DNA of 18,517 nt from JAIEPT01 sp038217425. Lineage in GTDB: Bacteria; Planctomycetota; Planctomycetia; Gemmatales; Gemmataceae. This document shows, piece after piece, positions 1-6,586 of this stretch. The position numbers were made by a program, and so were the translations under genes. A model generated the notes under the pieces. The model worked only from the letters and a program-made list of their open reading frames with translations, did not search any database and was not told where the DNA came from. The stretch lies in NCBI GenBank assembly GCA_038217425.1, contig JBBQPM010000132.1, forward strand, positions 1 to 18,517, in the 5' to 3' direction. Numbering within the stretch: position 1 is the first letter of the stretch; each line of letters starts with the position of its first letter.

Positions 1-73
1 TCCCCTCGTTGGGGATTTCACGCTGATGATCCGTGCCTGTTACCGACCGGCTTTTTCGTTTTGGAGGACTGTC

Positions 74-1051
74 ATGAATGCAGATCGAAGTGGCGTGAAG
101 GTGATTCATGGGGCCAACGACGGCGTTTTCGATGTCGCCGGGTATTCGCTTACCCGACTCCGTAGCTCTCTCGTGACGGCCTTCAATATCCCGGAGGACG
201 CAATTGCCCTGGTGAACGGGCAGCGGGTCACACTCGACTACATCGCCCAATCCAGGGACGTGATCGAGTTCATCCGAGAGCGTGGCGAGAAGGGTGGGCG
301 CAGGAAGATCGCAGCCCCTCCCGACGACGATGGGGACGACGAGTCCGATACGCACCCTGACCTTTCGGCCATGAGCCTTGATGAGTTGGCGGCGTATGCC
401 GACAGCCGCTTGGCGGCTTCTCATGCCGCAGGGCAGAGAGCGATCCTGCAAGCCCACAAGTCTGCCGTCGCTCTCTTTTGGGCTGGAGCCGCTCTGTACG
501 AGGCCAGGGCGAAGTGCAAGAACGAAGGCCGAGGCCGGTGGACGGAGTACAAGGCGGAACACGGCTTCGCACACTCGACGGCCAACGACGCTATCCGGCT
601 GTTCGAGAACGCAAAGACGCCGGACGCCCTCACCGAACTTGGCGTCACCGAGGCCAAGCAGAAGTTCGTGTACCCGGAGCCGAAGTCGCCCACAACGAAG
701 CCAAACGACGGGACGACGAAGCAAACTACGGCGAGCAAGAGAACGCAACCAGCTTTTCCCACCGCCAAGGACAAGCAGCCCGGCGCAACCGAGGCTCCCA
801 CGAAGGATGAGCCTGAAGAAGCCGAACACGATGAAGTCGAGGCTGATGTCCCCGAACTCGACCCCGCCCACGCCATCGCCGAGGAGTTTGAGGACATCGC
901 CCAACGTCTGAACGAAATTGCCCAGGACGACCTGGGGAAAGTTGAACTAACTCAAGAGGCGACCAACCGGCTCGGCATCGCCCTTCGAGCAGTAGCCCAG
1001 GGCCTCGCCAACATTCACCGGAGGATCAACCATGACCACCCGAATTCCTGA
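74..1051 (+). CDS. Beta-grasp (ThiS/MoaD/ubiquitin-like) N-terminus fused to a DUF3102-like domain
   Basis: The start is the ATG at 74, preceded by GGAGG seven bases upstream, rather than an upstream in-frame ATG at 26; this gives 325 aa. Residues 7-75 resemble the small beta-grasp proteins common in planctomycetes: a VNGQRV turn near 48-52, then D55, a VIEFIRERGEKGG segment at 63-75, and a Gly-Gly at 74-75. An acidic linker follows. Residues about 100-200 resemble DUF3102, with W136, a GRGRWTEYK segment and an HSTANDAIRLFENA helix that looks DNA-binding; such proteins are often phage- or plasmid-borne. Residues 200-270 are Lys/Thr/Glu-rich and probably disordered, and a helical C-terminus ends the protein. 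Its last 20 bases overlap the methyltransferase gene, implying coupled translation. The function is unknown; a DNA-binding or regulatory role is inferred from the middle domain. Confidence 0.72.
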   Translation: MNADRSGVKVIHGANDGVFDVAGYSLTRLRSSLVTAFNIPEDAIALVNGQRVTLDYIAQSRDVIEFIRERGEKGGRRKIAAPPDDDGDDESDTHPDLSAMSLDELAAYADSRLAASHAAGQRAILQAHKSAVALFWAGAALYEARAKCKNEGRGRWTEYKAEHGFAHSTANDAIRLFENAKTPDALTELGVTEAKQKFVYPEPKSPTTKPNDGTTKQTTASKRTQPAFPTAKDKQPGATEAPTKDEPEEAEHDEVEADVPELDPAHAIAEEFEDIAQRLNEIAQDDLGKVELTQEATNRLGIALRAVAQGLANIHRRINHDHPNS

Positions 1052-1865
1052 GAATCAGATCATCCTAACCGAGTGTGTGCAGGGCTTGAAGACCTTGCCG
1101 GACGACAGCATCCCGCTGACCACCACCAGTCCGCCCTACGACGACCTTCGGACCTACGACGGCCTTGCCGAATGGAACTTCATGGACGTGGCCAGGGAGC
1201 TTTACCGGGTCACGATGCAGGGCGGCGTAGTCGTGTGGGTCGTCCAGGAGCAGATCGTCAACGGGTCCGAGAGCGGTGAAACGTCCCGGCAGCGCCTCGC
1301 CTTCGCCAATATCGGGTTCCGCCTCCATCACACGATGGTCATGGCGAAGCTCGGTGGGCATCAGCACTCACCGGGCCGATATGGGCGTCCGTTGGAGTAC
1401 GCCTTCATCTTGAGCAAGGGGAAGCCAAGACACTTCTCGCCGATCCGAGACAAGCCGAACAAGGAAGCAGGCCGGGTGAAGGTCTTTACGAACCGGCAGC
1501 GTGACGGCAGCTTCCGCACGAAGAAGCTGGCCAAGGTTCACCCGTTCGGGTTTCGATCCGCCGTGTGGCCATATCCGACCGGGAAGCACCACACGGCGAA
1601 GGAGGACTACGCCTTCGGGCATCCGGCGCTCATGCCGGAGAAGATGGCCGAGGATTTCATTCTGAGTTGGTCCAGGGTCGGCGATCTGGTCTTCAACCCG
1701 TTCGCCGGGGCTGGAACTGTGCTGAAGATGGCGATGTTGAACCACCGCCGCTACCTGGGCTTCGAGATCAACCCCAAGTACGTCGAGATCGCCCATCGTC
1801 GGCTCAAGGATGCCGAGGCGACACTTCGGGGTCAGGAAGGTCACACCAGCAGAAGGACCGGCTGA
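1032..1865 (+). CDS. Beta-class site-specific DNA methyltransferase (N4-cytosine or N6-adenine)
   Basis: This 277-aa protein transfers a methyl group from S-adenosylmethionine to a DNA base. The catalytic motif IV, TSPPY, is at residues 32-36, and the SAM-binding motif I, NPFAGAGT, is at 222-229, followed by a YLGFEINPKYVEIA segment (241-254). The order IV before I is that of the beta class, and the fold is the N6_N4_Mtase family (PF01555). TSPPY is common in N4-cytosine enzymes but does not exclude N6-adenine. The ATG at 1032 has CCGGAGG just upstream, inside the preceding gene. No restriction endonuclease is recognisable nearby, so it may be a solitary element-borne methylase protecting the element or acting in regulation. 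Its last 65 residues are duplicated at 5707-5890. Confidence 0.9.
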   Translation: MTTRIPENQIILTECVQGLKTLPDDSIPLTTTSPPYDDLRTYDGLAEWNFMDVARELYRVTMQGGVVVWVVQEQIVNGSESGETSRQRLAFANIGFRLHHTMVMAKLGGHQHSPGRYGRPLEYAFILSKGKPRHFSPIRDKPNKEAGRVKVFTNRQRDGSFRTKKLAKVHPFGFRSAVWPYPTGKHHTAKEDYAFGHPALMPEKMAEDFILSWSRVGDLVFNPFAGAGTVLKMAMLNHRRYLGFEINPKYVEIAHRRLKDAEATLRGQEGHTSRRTG

Positions 1866-2104
1866 CAGCCAGGAGAGGATGATGGTCCACAACGACAACC
1901 AAAAGATGATCGACTTTATCTCCAGCCAGTTACCGGGCGGCGAGGCTACGCTGATCCTTGCCACCGGTATTGGCGGCAGCGTAATCGCCTACGTCACCGT
2001 CCAGGACGACGAACTCGAAATCGAATCGAATTGCCCGGAATGGGTGTCAGTTCGAGAGGTATACGAGCATCTGCGGTGGAAAGCGATGCCCGGCTGGGAG
2101 CAGC
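1664..2104 (+). repeat. Duplicated module, copy A (methyltransferase C-terminus to start of next gene)
   Basis: This segment aligns by eye along its whole length with 5707-6140. It starts at GAGTTGG in the SWSRVGDLVFNPF coding part of the methyltransferase, runs through the stop and the ribosome binding site, and ends at the codons for PGWEQ in the next gene. Long runs are identical in both copies, including the codons for VGDLVFNPFAGAG, while third positions differ often. The duplication is therefore old, and both copies have been kept in frame. Confidence 0.9.
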
Positions 2105-2529
2105 AGGCATGGCTGCGGACAACCCGATATGCAACTCAGCCTCGCCTCGATGGAGTTGCTGATCGCCTGGAGCAAGCCGTCGCACGACTTGAACGGATAC
2201 CAGTGACTACTGAGCCGCCAGAGTTGTCGTCCGGGAAGGTGACGGAATACGGGCCGATTCGTGTGAATATGGCCCTGAAGGAGGCCACGATATTTGGAAA
2301 GACCTTCCCTATCGACGACCTACTTCTGGACATCCTTGCCTGTTTGGTAGAGGCTCAGGGGAACTGGATTACTAGGGCCGACATGCAGTCGAGCAGCCGC
2401 CTCCTCAAAGACGAGGAACGTCTGGACCGAAGCATCAGCCGCCTCAAGAACTTCAACAAGGTAATTGAGCCACTTATCGAAAGTTCTTCACGAGGCTATC
2501 GGCTCCGTCCGCTCAAGCTCATGGAATAG
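1879..2529 (+). CDS. Protein with an element-specific N-terminal domain and an OmpR-like winged helix
   Basis: The start is the ATG at 1879 after AGGAGAGG; an ATG at 1882 also fits, and a longer in-frame start at 1810 lies inside the methyltransferase gene and is unlikely. The protein is 216 aa. Residues 7-76 form a domain shared with the gene at 5918: QKMIDFISSQLPGGEATL, then NCPEWVSVREVYEHLRW and AMPGWEQ. I do not recognise this domain. Residues 138-210 look like a transcriptional-regulator C-terminal winged helix: a FPIDDLLLDILACLVEA helix, an R180-I187-S188-R189-L190 recognition region, and the typical ending RGYRL at 205-209. There is no receiver domain, so it is not a classical response regulator. 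The gap to the methyltransferase stop is 13 bases, so they are probably co-transcribed. A regulator of the element is a reasonable guess. Confidence 0.75.
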   Translation: MMVHNDNQKMIDFISSQLPGGEATLILATGIGGSVIAYVTVQDDELEIESNCPEWVSVREVYEHLRWKAMPGWEQQAWLRTTRYATQPRLDGVADRLEQAVARLERIPVTTEPPELSSGKVTEYGPIRVNMALKEATIFGKTFPIDDLLLDILACLVEAQGNWITRADMQSSSRLLKDEERLDRSISRLKNFNKVIEPLIESSSRGYRLRPLKLME

Positions 2530-2651
2530 CTGTTCCACTTCTTGTCCATTCTCCTGCCAACAGCCTCGCCGTAAATTTCTTCAACAGTTGGGCGTTAGGC
2601 ACTGGCCGAGTTACGGCAGGCCAGCGCCGACCGCACTTGGAGGAGTTTACC

Positions 2652-3287
2652 GTGATAAGTGATGTTCTGTCCGACGCCGGGGCCGAGATCGAGGAGTACC
2701 AACTGAACATGCCGGACATCTACGCCGACCTCGCCAACGAGATTGGCGTCGTGAAGGCTGTCATGGACAGCCTGCGTATGGTCCTCGACGCCGCACCGAG
2801 CCAGTCCGCCGAGTTCGAGAAGCTGGTCGAGGAATTGCGGGCCACTCTCCGGGCCGTGGATGTATCCGGGCTGGTCGCCGTTCGTGATCGGCTGCTGGAG
2901 TGGGTGAAGGAAGCACAGGGTCGTTTACCGCAAGACCATGAGCAAGATGATGACGATCCAGCCGACGATGGCTGGTTACCGCTTGGGGCCGTCACCATCG
3001 ACACCGCCCGTCTGCTGCTGGTCGATCCGGTCCACCAAGGCCGAGTAGATGCCGGAGCCGAAGATGGCCAGATCGCCATCTCTGGCGGCGATTACTCAGC
3101 AGTGCAAGTGCCGACCGGAATCGGTGATGGTCGGTATCGGGTCGAGGGCCGAGTTCTCGACTCGCCCATCTTCGGACAGCGCCTCGCCGAAATCCGGGTT
3201 CGGTTCCTGGATGAAATCGGGAACTGGCTGGGCGGCGATCCGCAGGAGAAACCGGCGCAGGACGAATATAGGGGAGACGAGACATGA
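2652..3287 (+). CDS. Hypothetical protein, helical N-terminus and beta-rich C-terminal domain
   Basis: The start is taken as the GTG at 2652, eight bases after GGAGG; an in-frame TTG at 2637 overlaps that ribosome binding site and is rejected. This gives 211 aa. The first 100 residues are acidic and helical (DLANEIGVVKAVMDSLRMVL and a following LVEELRATLRAV stretch), possibly coiled coil. A run of acidic residues then separates a C-terminal beta-rich domain with GAVTIDTARLLLVDP and GIGDGRYRVEGRVLDSP. That pattern resembles small bacterial domains of the form 'D-sGxLLiVDP ... GDGxYxV', but I cannot name the family. It begins a new run after a 122-base gap that shows no obvious signal, and its stop overlaps the next start as ATGA. 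Confidence 0.7.
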   Translation: MISDVLSDAGAEIEEYQLNMPDIYADLANEIGVVKAVMDSLRMVLDAAPSQSAEFEKLVEELRATLRAVDVSGLVAVRDRLLEWVKEAQGRLPQDHEQDDDDPADDGWLPLGAVTIDTARLLLVDPVHQGRVDAGAEDGQIAISGGDYSAVQVPTGIGDGRYRVEGRVLDSPIFGQRLAEIRVRFLDEIGNWLGGDPQEKPAQDEYRGDET

Positions 3288-3487
3288 CCGAGCAGAACGA
3301 CAACGAGACGATTCAAGCACTACATCGAGCGCAAAGAATACGCCGCTTGGCGGCGAAAGACGACCTCATCGCACACAAGTCCCGCAAGGATGGCATGTGG
3401 TACTTCACCGACTTCAACAACTTTTTGAAGTCGCCGGAGCAGGGACTCGATGACGAAGAGGCTTTGAAGTTTCTGAACATCAATTAG
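3284..3487 (+). CDS. Small hypothetical protein (67 aa)
   Basis: The start codon overlaps the previous stop (ATGA at 3284-3287), and GGGGAG lies nine bases upstream inside that gene, so translation is probably coupled. The product is charged and has no signal peptide or membrane segment. It contains a short aromatic cluster, GMWYFTDFNNFL, in the middle and ends in an acidic helix (DDEEALKFL). I recognise no family. The ribosome binding site, operon position and non-overlapping frame support it as a real gene. Confidence 0.6.
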   Translation: MTEQNDNETIQALHRAQRIRRLAAKDDLIAHKSRKDGMWYFTDFNNFLKSPEQGLDDEEALKFLNIN

Positions 3488-3499
3488 GGAGAACCACAA

Positions 3500-3745
3500 A
3501 TGAAACGTGAAGAACAACGAGCGGCGGCTATCGAGCGGTGGTTGGACGCCCACAAGGAGGAACTGGACGAGACGTATGACGAAGACCTGCCGGGTTTCGA
3601 TATGGAAGCCCTCCGCATGGAACACGAGGCGAGGGTCGAAGCTGCCAGGGAGCAGCATATCGCCACCCTTCTGGCGGGCCGGAGGGAGAGGTTGGAGAGC
3701 ATGTCCGACGAGGAGTTGATGGAGGACGATGACGATGAGAACTGA
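3500..3745 (+). CDS. Small acidic coiled-coil-like hypothetical protein (81 aa)
   Basis: AGGGAG at 3486-3491 sits eight bases before the ATG and partly overlaps the stop of the previous gene. The protein is highly charged and predicted almost entirely helical (KREEQRAAAIERWL near the start, then EALRMEHEARVEAAREQHIA). It finishes with the very acidic tail EELMEDDDDEN. There are no cysteines, no hydrophobic segment and no recognised domain. Acidic, helical small proteins are frequent in phage-derived cargo, but no function can be assigned from the sequence. Confidence 0.6.
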   Translation: MKREEQRAAAIERWLDAHKEELDETYDEDLPGFDMEALRMEHEARVEAAREQHIATLLAGRRERLESMSDEELMEDDDDEN

Positions 3746-3758
3746 CCGGAGGCAAGCA

Positions 3759-4067
3759 ATGAACAAGAGCGTCAATGTGGTGTTCCTGCCCGACGCCAAG
3801 AAGCTACAAAGCGTCAGCCGCACCTTCCTGGAACGGGCCTACGAGGTCTGGAAGGAAGCCAAGACTGACAAGGCCCTCATCAGCAACTACATGGACGGCG
3901 ATCTTCACGTCGTCACCGTCAGGGAGGGCGGCAAGCTGTTCCAGATGGTGTTCACCGAGAAGGACGTGCCGCTCCTGCCCCAGCACCTTCAAGACGATCT
4001 GCGCCGCACCCAGGCGGCTAAGCCGGTAGTGAGCGGGCAGTTCACCGGGCAGTTGAAACCGCTGTGA
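3759..4067 (+). CDS. Small hypothetical protein (102 aa)
   Basis: The start is the ATG at 3759, which has CGGAGG directly upstream; an in-frame ATG at 3729 lies inside the previous gene and lacks that signal. The protein begins with a beta-strand-like NKSVNVVFLPDAKKL, continues with a helix (SRTFLERAYEVWKEA), and then has a short beta hairpin (DLHVVTVREGGKLFQMVFT). This could be a small alpha/beta domain. No family is recognised. Two small alternative hairpins lie at and after its stop (4054-4083 and 4075-4087). Confidence 0.6.
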   Translation: MNKSVNVVFLPDAKKLQSVSRTFLERAYEVWKEAKTDKALISNYMDGDLHVVTVREGGKLFQMVFTEKDVPLLPQHLQDDLRRTQAAKPVVSGQFTGQLKPL

Positions 4068-4115
4068 CCGCCTGCGGGTTTCACCCGGCCCACGAACGAC
4101 TCATAGAGGACCACC

Positions 4116-4370
4116 ATGAATATCGGCCAACAAGTTGTTGTACACACCCACACTGTCGGCCCCTGGCGATACTGCATCGGGGCCACCCTGGTAAGCAAAC
4201 TAAAAACCGGGCAGTGGCGGGTGCGGGATAATGCGGGGGCGACCCTCGAAATCGACCCCAAGCAGGTTTACCCCTCCCAGGAGGCTTTCGAGGCAGCCAT
4301 CCCCGGTCTGGCGATGTCGGTCAACACCGAGTCGGGCCGCATCACCGAGTTCCCAGGGGATAAGCAGTGA
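4116..4370 (+). CDS. Small hypothetical protein, possible SH3-like beta barrel (84 aa)
   Basis: AGAGGA precedes the ATG at 4116 at a normal distance. The first 55 residues read as a small beta barrel: NIGQQVVVHTHT, then LVSKLKTGQWRVRDNAG and ATLEIDPKQVYPS. Alternating hydrophobic strands with glycine turns suggest an SH3-like or KOW-like fold, which is an impression and not a match to a named family. A helix (SQEAFEAAIPGLAM) follows. The protein has one cysteine and no signal peptide. Confidence 0.55.
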   Translation: MNIGQQVVVHTHTVGPWRYCIGATLVSKLKTGQWRVRDNAGATLEIDPKQVYPSQEAFEAAIPGLAMSVNTESGRITEFPGDKQ

Positions 4371-4391
4371 GCCACCTGCGGGCGTCTCGCA

Positions 4392-4656
4392 ATGGCGGGG
4401 TCGGGAGTTGTAGTGTCCCCCCGGCCCCACGATCAACTCGCAGTCGAGAGGAACGGAAAACACCACTTGCTCGAAATTAAGGCGCTGTTCTTCCCCGGCT
4501 GGGACCGCAAGAACCTTTGACGGATCAGCACGAGGTCGGCTGTGCTTGCCAGCCGCATAGCCAGAAGGGACATCAACGATAAACCTCCCCAAGTGGGCCG
4601 AGGACTTTCTCAACTCGGTGACGGTTACTCGGATCGAGCAGGGCCGAGGTCCATAA
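4392..4656 (+). pseudogene. Possible degenerate gene fragments in an otherwise empty gap
   Basis: The 293 bases between 4371 and 4663 contain no intact gene with a ribosome binding site. Two stretches nevertheless read like protein. The first, 4392-4520, starts with ATG and ends with a segment HHLLEIKALFFPGWDRKNL followed by TGA. The second, 4561-4656, is in another frame, has no start codon, and reads INLPKWAEDFLNSVTVTRIE before TAA. The frames differ by one, and a TAG at 4558-4560 lies between them. This could be one decayed gene with indels, or chance. I cannot name a parent family. Confidence 0.3.
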
Positions 4657-4663
4657 GTGGACC

Positions 4664-4981
4664 GTGGACCTGAACAAGATGGCCACGACGGTCAATATGG
4701 TTGGTCGCCGTCAAGTTCGCCCGGCCCAGCCGAGGTTCGACGTGAAGCCCGTCGCCACCGAACTCTTCGACGCCATCATCGCCGGGCAGCGGGACGAGCG
4801 ACTGAAGTGGGAGGGTGTCTCGAAGGTGCGGGTGCTGATCGGGAGGGTCATCCCGGAACGGTCGGCGGTCAAGGACACGCTGGCCGGTCGTCGCAAGCGG
4901 CTGCGAGATGAACTGACCCGTCTTCTTGCTGCTGCGGGGTGGAATCTGTTCAAGCCAAACGTGTACGAGCAGCACGTCTGA
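4664..4981 (+). CDS. Small basic hypothetical protein (105 aa)
   Basis: The start is uncertain. A GTG at 4664 is used, but an ATG at 4679 is equally possible, and neither has a strong ribosome binding site. The reading frame is already open and protein-like from 4622 without a start codon, so the gene may be the intact 3' part of a formerly longer one. The product is basic in its second half (KDTLAGRRKRLRDELTRLL) and ends with AGWNLFKPNVYEQHV. It is probably helical and cytoplasmic. No family is recognised. Confidence 0.5.
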   Translation: MDLNKMATTVNMVGRRQVRPAQPRFDVKPVATELFDAIIAGQRDERLKWEGVSKVRVLIGRVIPERSAVKDTLAGRRKRLRDELTRLLAAAGWNLFKPNVYEQHV

Positions 4982-5110
4982 ACGGCGGGCGCACTTGGCT
5001 ACAACCCGGCGATGCACTTTTTCATTAGCAGGCGAAGTCCCTGTTGTCTCGCCACTCTATGCAGGTGTGAGGGTCTTCGTGATCCTAACCCAGCCAAAGG
5101 GGACCATGCC

Positions 5111-5449
5111 ATGAACTTCAAGAAACCTGCTGACAAGACGTTCCTCAAAAAGTTGCACGCCGCCCGGTCATGTATCGAAAAGGCAGACGTGATTTTCGGC
5201 GTCCACCAGCGAGGCCGGTCCATCTTGTACGGTCGGGAGCGGCTAGAGGCCATCATCGCATCTGGCAAGGCCAACACCCTTACGACCATTTGCATCGAAT
5301 ACGACTCGGCCCCCGATTCCGATCAACTGGAAATCTTGTGTGCCTTCTTGATTGTCGTAAAGGGTCGTCACGAGTACGAACCCACAAAGGACAAGTTCGT
5401 TGACGACGGGCAGCATAAGTGGGGTGGGTGGAACCACGGACCCTCGTGA
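5111..5449 (+). CDS. Hypothetical protein (112 aa)
   Basis: The ATG at 5111 follows AAAGGGGA at a normal distance; the reading frame is open upstream to 5012, but those codons look non-coding. The protein has a basic, helical start (KKPADKTFLKKLHAARSCIEKA) and an alpha/beta middle containing a GRERLEAIIASGKANTL helix. A hydrophobic strand follows (LEILCAFLIVV), and the C-terminus is rich in Trp, Gly and His. It is too short and too polar for a membrane protein. No family is recognised. Confidence 0.55.
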   Translation: MNFKKPADKTFLKKLHAARSCIEKADVIFGVHQRGRSILYGRERLEAIIASGKANTLTTICIEYDSAPDSDQLEILCAFLIVVKGRHEYEPTKDKFVDDGQHKWGGWNHGPS

Positions 5450-5503
5450 CGCCAATGACAGGCGACACGCTGGGTTCAGCGACCGGATCGAGGCGACCAA
5501 CAA

Positions 5504-5890
5504 ATGAACCGCTTCTTCACCGCCGCCGAACTCGCCGACGTTTACCGCCTCCCCAAGCACGTCCAGGAGCAACTGCTCTCCAAGGTCGCCGCAGTCGAGA
5601 CGAACGACCTGGGCGAGCCGCTGTTCCTTGAGGCCCACGTCGATGCGTGGCTCGCCGACCAGTACGCCGCCGTCCCTGGGCGGCGGGCGGCTGAGGACTC
5701 CATCAAGAGTTGGAGCAGGGTCGGCGATCTGGTCTTCAACCCGTTCGCCGGGGCGGGAACCGCACTCAGGATGTCCCTGCTCAACCACCGGCGTTACCTG
5801 GGCTTAGAGATCAACCCGAAGTACGTCGGGATCGCCCGGCGTCGGCTCCAGCAGGCCGAATCGGACCTCCGTGTACGGCAAGACCGTTAG
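5504..5890 (+). CDS. Excisionase-like HTH fused to an orphan methyltransferase C-terminus (128 aa)
   Basis: Residues 1-52 resemble a diverged HTH_17/excisionase-type DNA-binding domain: FFTAAELADVYRLP, then a strand pair ending in PLFLEAHVDAWLADQ. From residue 68 on, the protein is nearly the same as the end of the methyltransferase at 1032: SWSRVGDLVFNPFAGAG at 69-85, then NHRRYLGLEINPKYVGIARRRL. The SAM-binding FAGAGT motif is present, but the catalytic TSPPY and the whole N-terminal half are absent. It therefore cannot be a methyltransferase on its own. It may be a remnant that captured a new start, or a SAM-sensing or dimerising DNA-binding protein. The start is ATG at 5504 with a weak GAGG upstream. 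Confidence 0.7.
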   Translation: MNRFFTAAELADVYRLPKHVQEQLLSKVAAVETNDLGEPLFLEAHVDAWLADQYAAVPGRRAAEDSIKSWSRVGDLVFNPFAGAGTALRMSLLNHRRYLGLEINPKYVGIARRRLQQAESDLRVRQDR

Positions 5891-6140
5891 ACCGACTGAC
5901 AAGCCCGGAGTAGAACGATGTTTCGCAGTGACCGGCAGAAAATGATCGACTTTATTTCCACGCAGTTACCGGACGGTGAGGCCACCCTGGTCCTCGCCTC
6001 CGGCACTGACGGCCACATCACTGCCACGGTTGCCGTCCGGGGCGACGGCCTTGACATGGAGTCGAACTGCCCGGAGTGGGTTTCGCTCCGTCAGGTCTAC
6101 GAGCATCTGCGCTGGAATGCGATGCCCGGCTGGGAACAGC
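5707..6140 (+). repeat. Duplicated module, copy B
   Basis: This is the second copy of 1664-2104. It covers the methyltransferase C-terminus, the intergenic ribosome binding site and the first 74 codons of the next gene. On its left the methyltransferase N-terminus is replaced by an excisionase-like HTH; on its right the winged helix is replaced by an HTH_17 domain. The two copies are similar in their core and unrelated outside it. Confidence 0.9.
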
Positions 6141-6586
6141 GGGACCAATTTAAGGCGGGCCATAGGGCCGCCATTGCCCCTTCAACGACCAGCCTGGAAC
6201 GCATCACCGAGCGTCTGCAAGGTGTCCTCAACGGGCTGGGTCGGATTCATGGTCAGAACAATTCCACCCAAGCTCCTGCGTCTTCTGCTTCCCCGGAACA
6301 GTTCCTACGCATTCGGGATGTCGCCGCCCTCCTGGGTTGCTCGTATTCCGAAGCCAGGGATCGGCTGCTCGACGGGAGGATACAGGCCATCAGGGATGGG
6401 CGCTGGCTGCGCACCCGCCGAGAATGGGTTGAGGAGTACGTCATGAAGAAGCTCGTCCAGGCCCCGCCCTCCACGCCAGAGATACACGTCGTCAAGGTCC
6501 GAAAGGCCCGGAAGGGGCAGGTGGCCTTCAGGAAGGGTGGGATGGGTTATCAGTTTCTAAAGGAGCGGCAGCAGAACCAGAAGTAG
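5918..6586 (+). CDS. Element-specific N-terminal domain with HTH_17 (excisionase/MerR-like) DNA-binding domain
   Basis: The ATG at 5918 follows CCCGGAG. Residues 5-75 are the same unrecognised domain as in the gene at 1879 (QKMIDFISTQLPDGEATL, NCPEWVSLRQVYEHLRW, AMPGWEQ). Residues 129-178 are a clear HTH_17/excisionase-type domain: FLRIRDVAALLGCSYSEARD, a wing GRIQAIRDGRWLRTRREWV, and a closing helix. A basic tail rich in Lys and Arg follows (KVRKARKGQVAFRKGG). It lies next to and converges with the integrase gene, overlapping it by 59 bases. In many elements the excisionase or directionality factor sits beside the integrase, so this is a reasonable candidate for that role, though 222 aa is long for one. 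Confidence 0.8.
   Translation: MFRSDRQKMIDFISTQLPDGEATLVLASGTDGHITATVAVRGDGLDMESNCPEWVSLRQVYEHLRWNAMPGWEQRDQFKAGHRAAIAPSTTSLERITERLQGVLNGLGRIHGQNNSTQAPASSASPEQFLRIRDVAALLGCSYSEARDRLLDGRIQAIRDGRWLRTRREWVEEYVMKKLVQAPPSTPEIHVVKVRKARKGQVAFRKGGMGYQFLKERQQNQK

Noticed and set aside
1810..1878. Longer start for the winged-helix gene
   Set aside because: It lies inside the methyltransferase coding region; AGGAGAGG just before 1879 marks the later start, and the duplicate gene at 5918 starts at the equivalent place.
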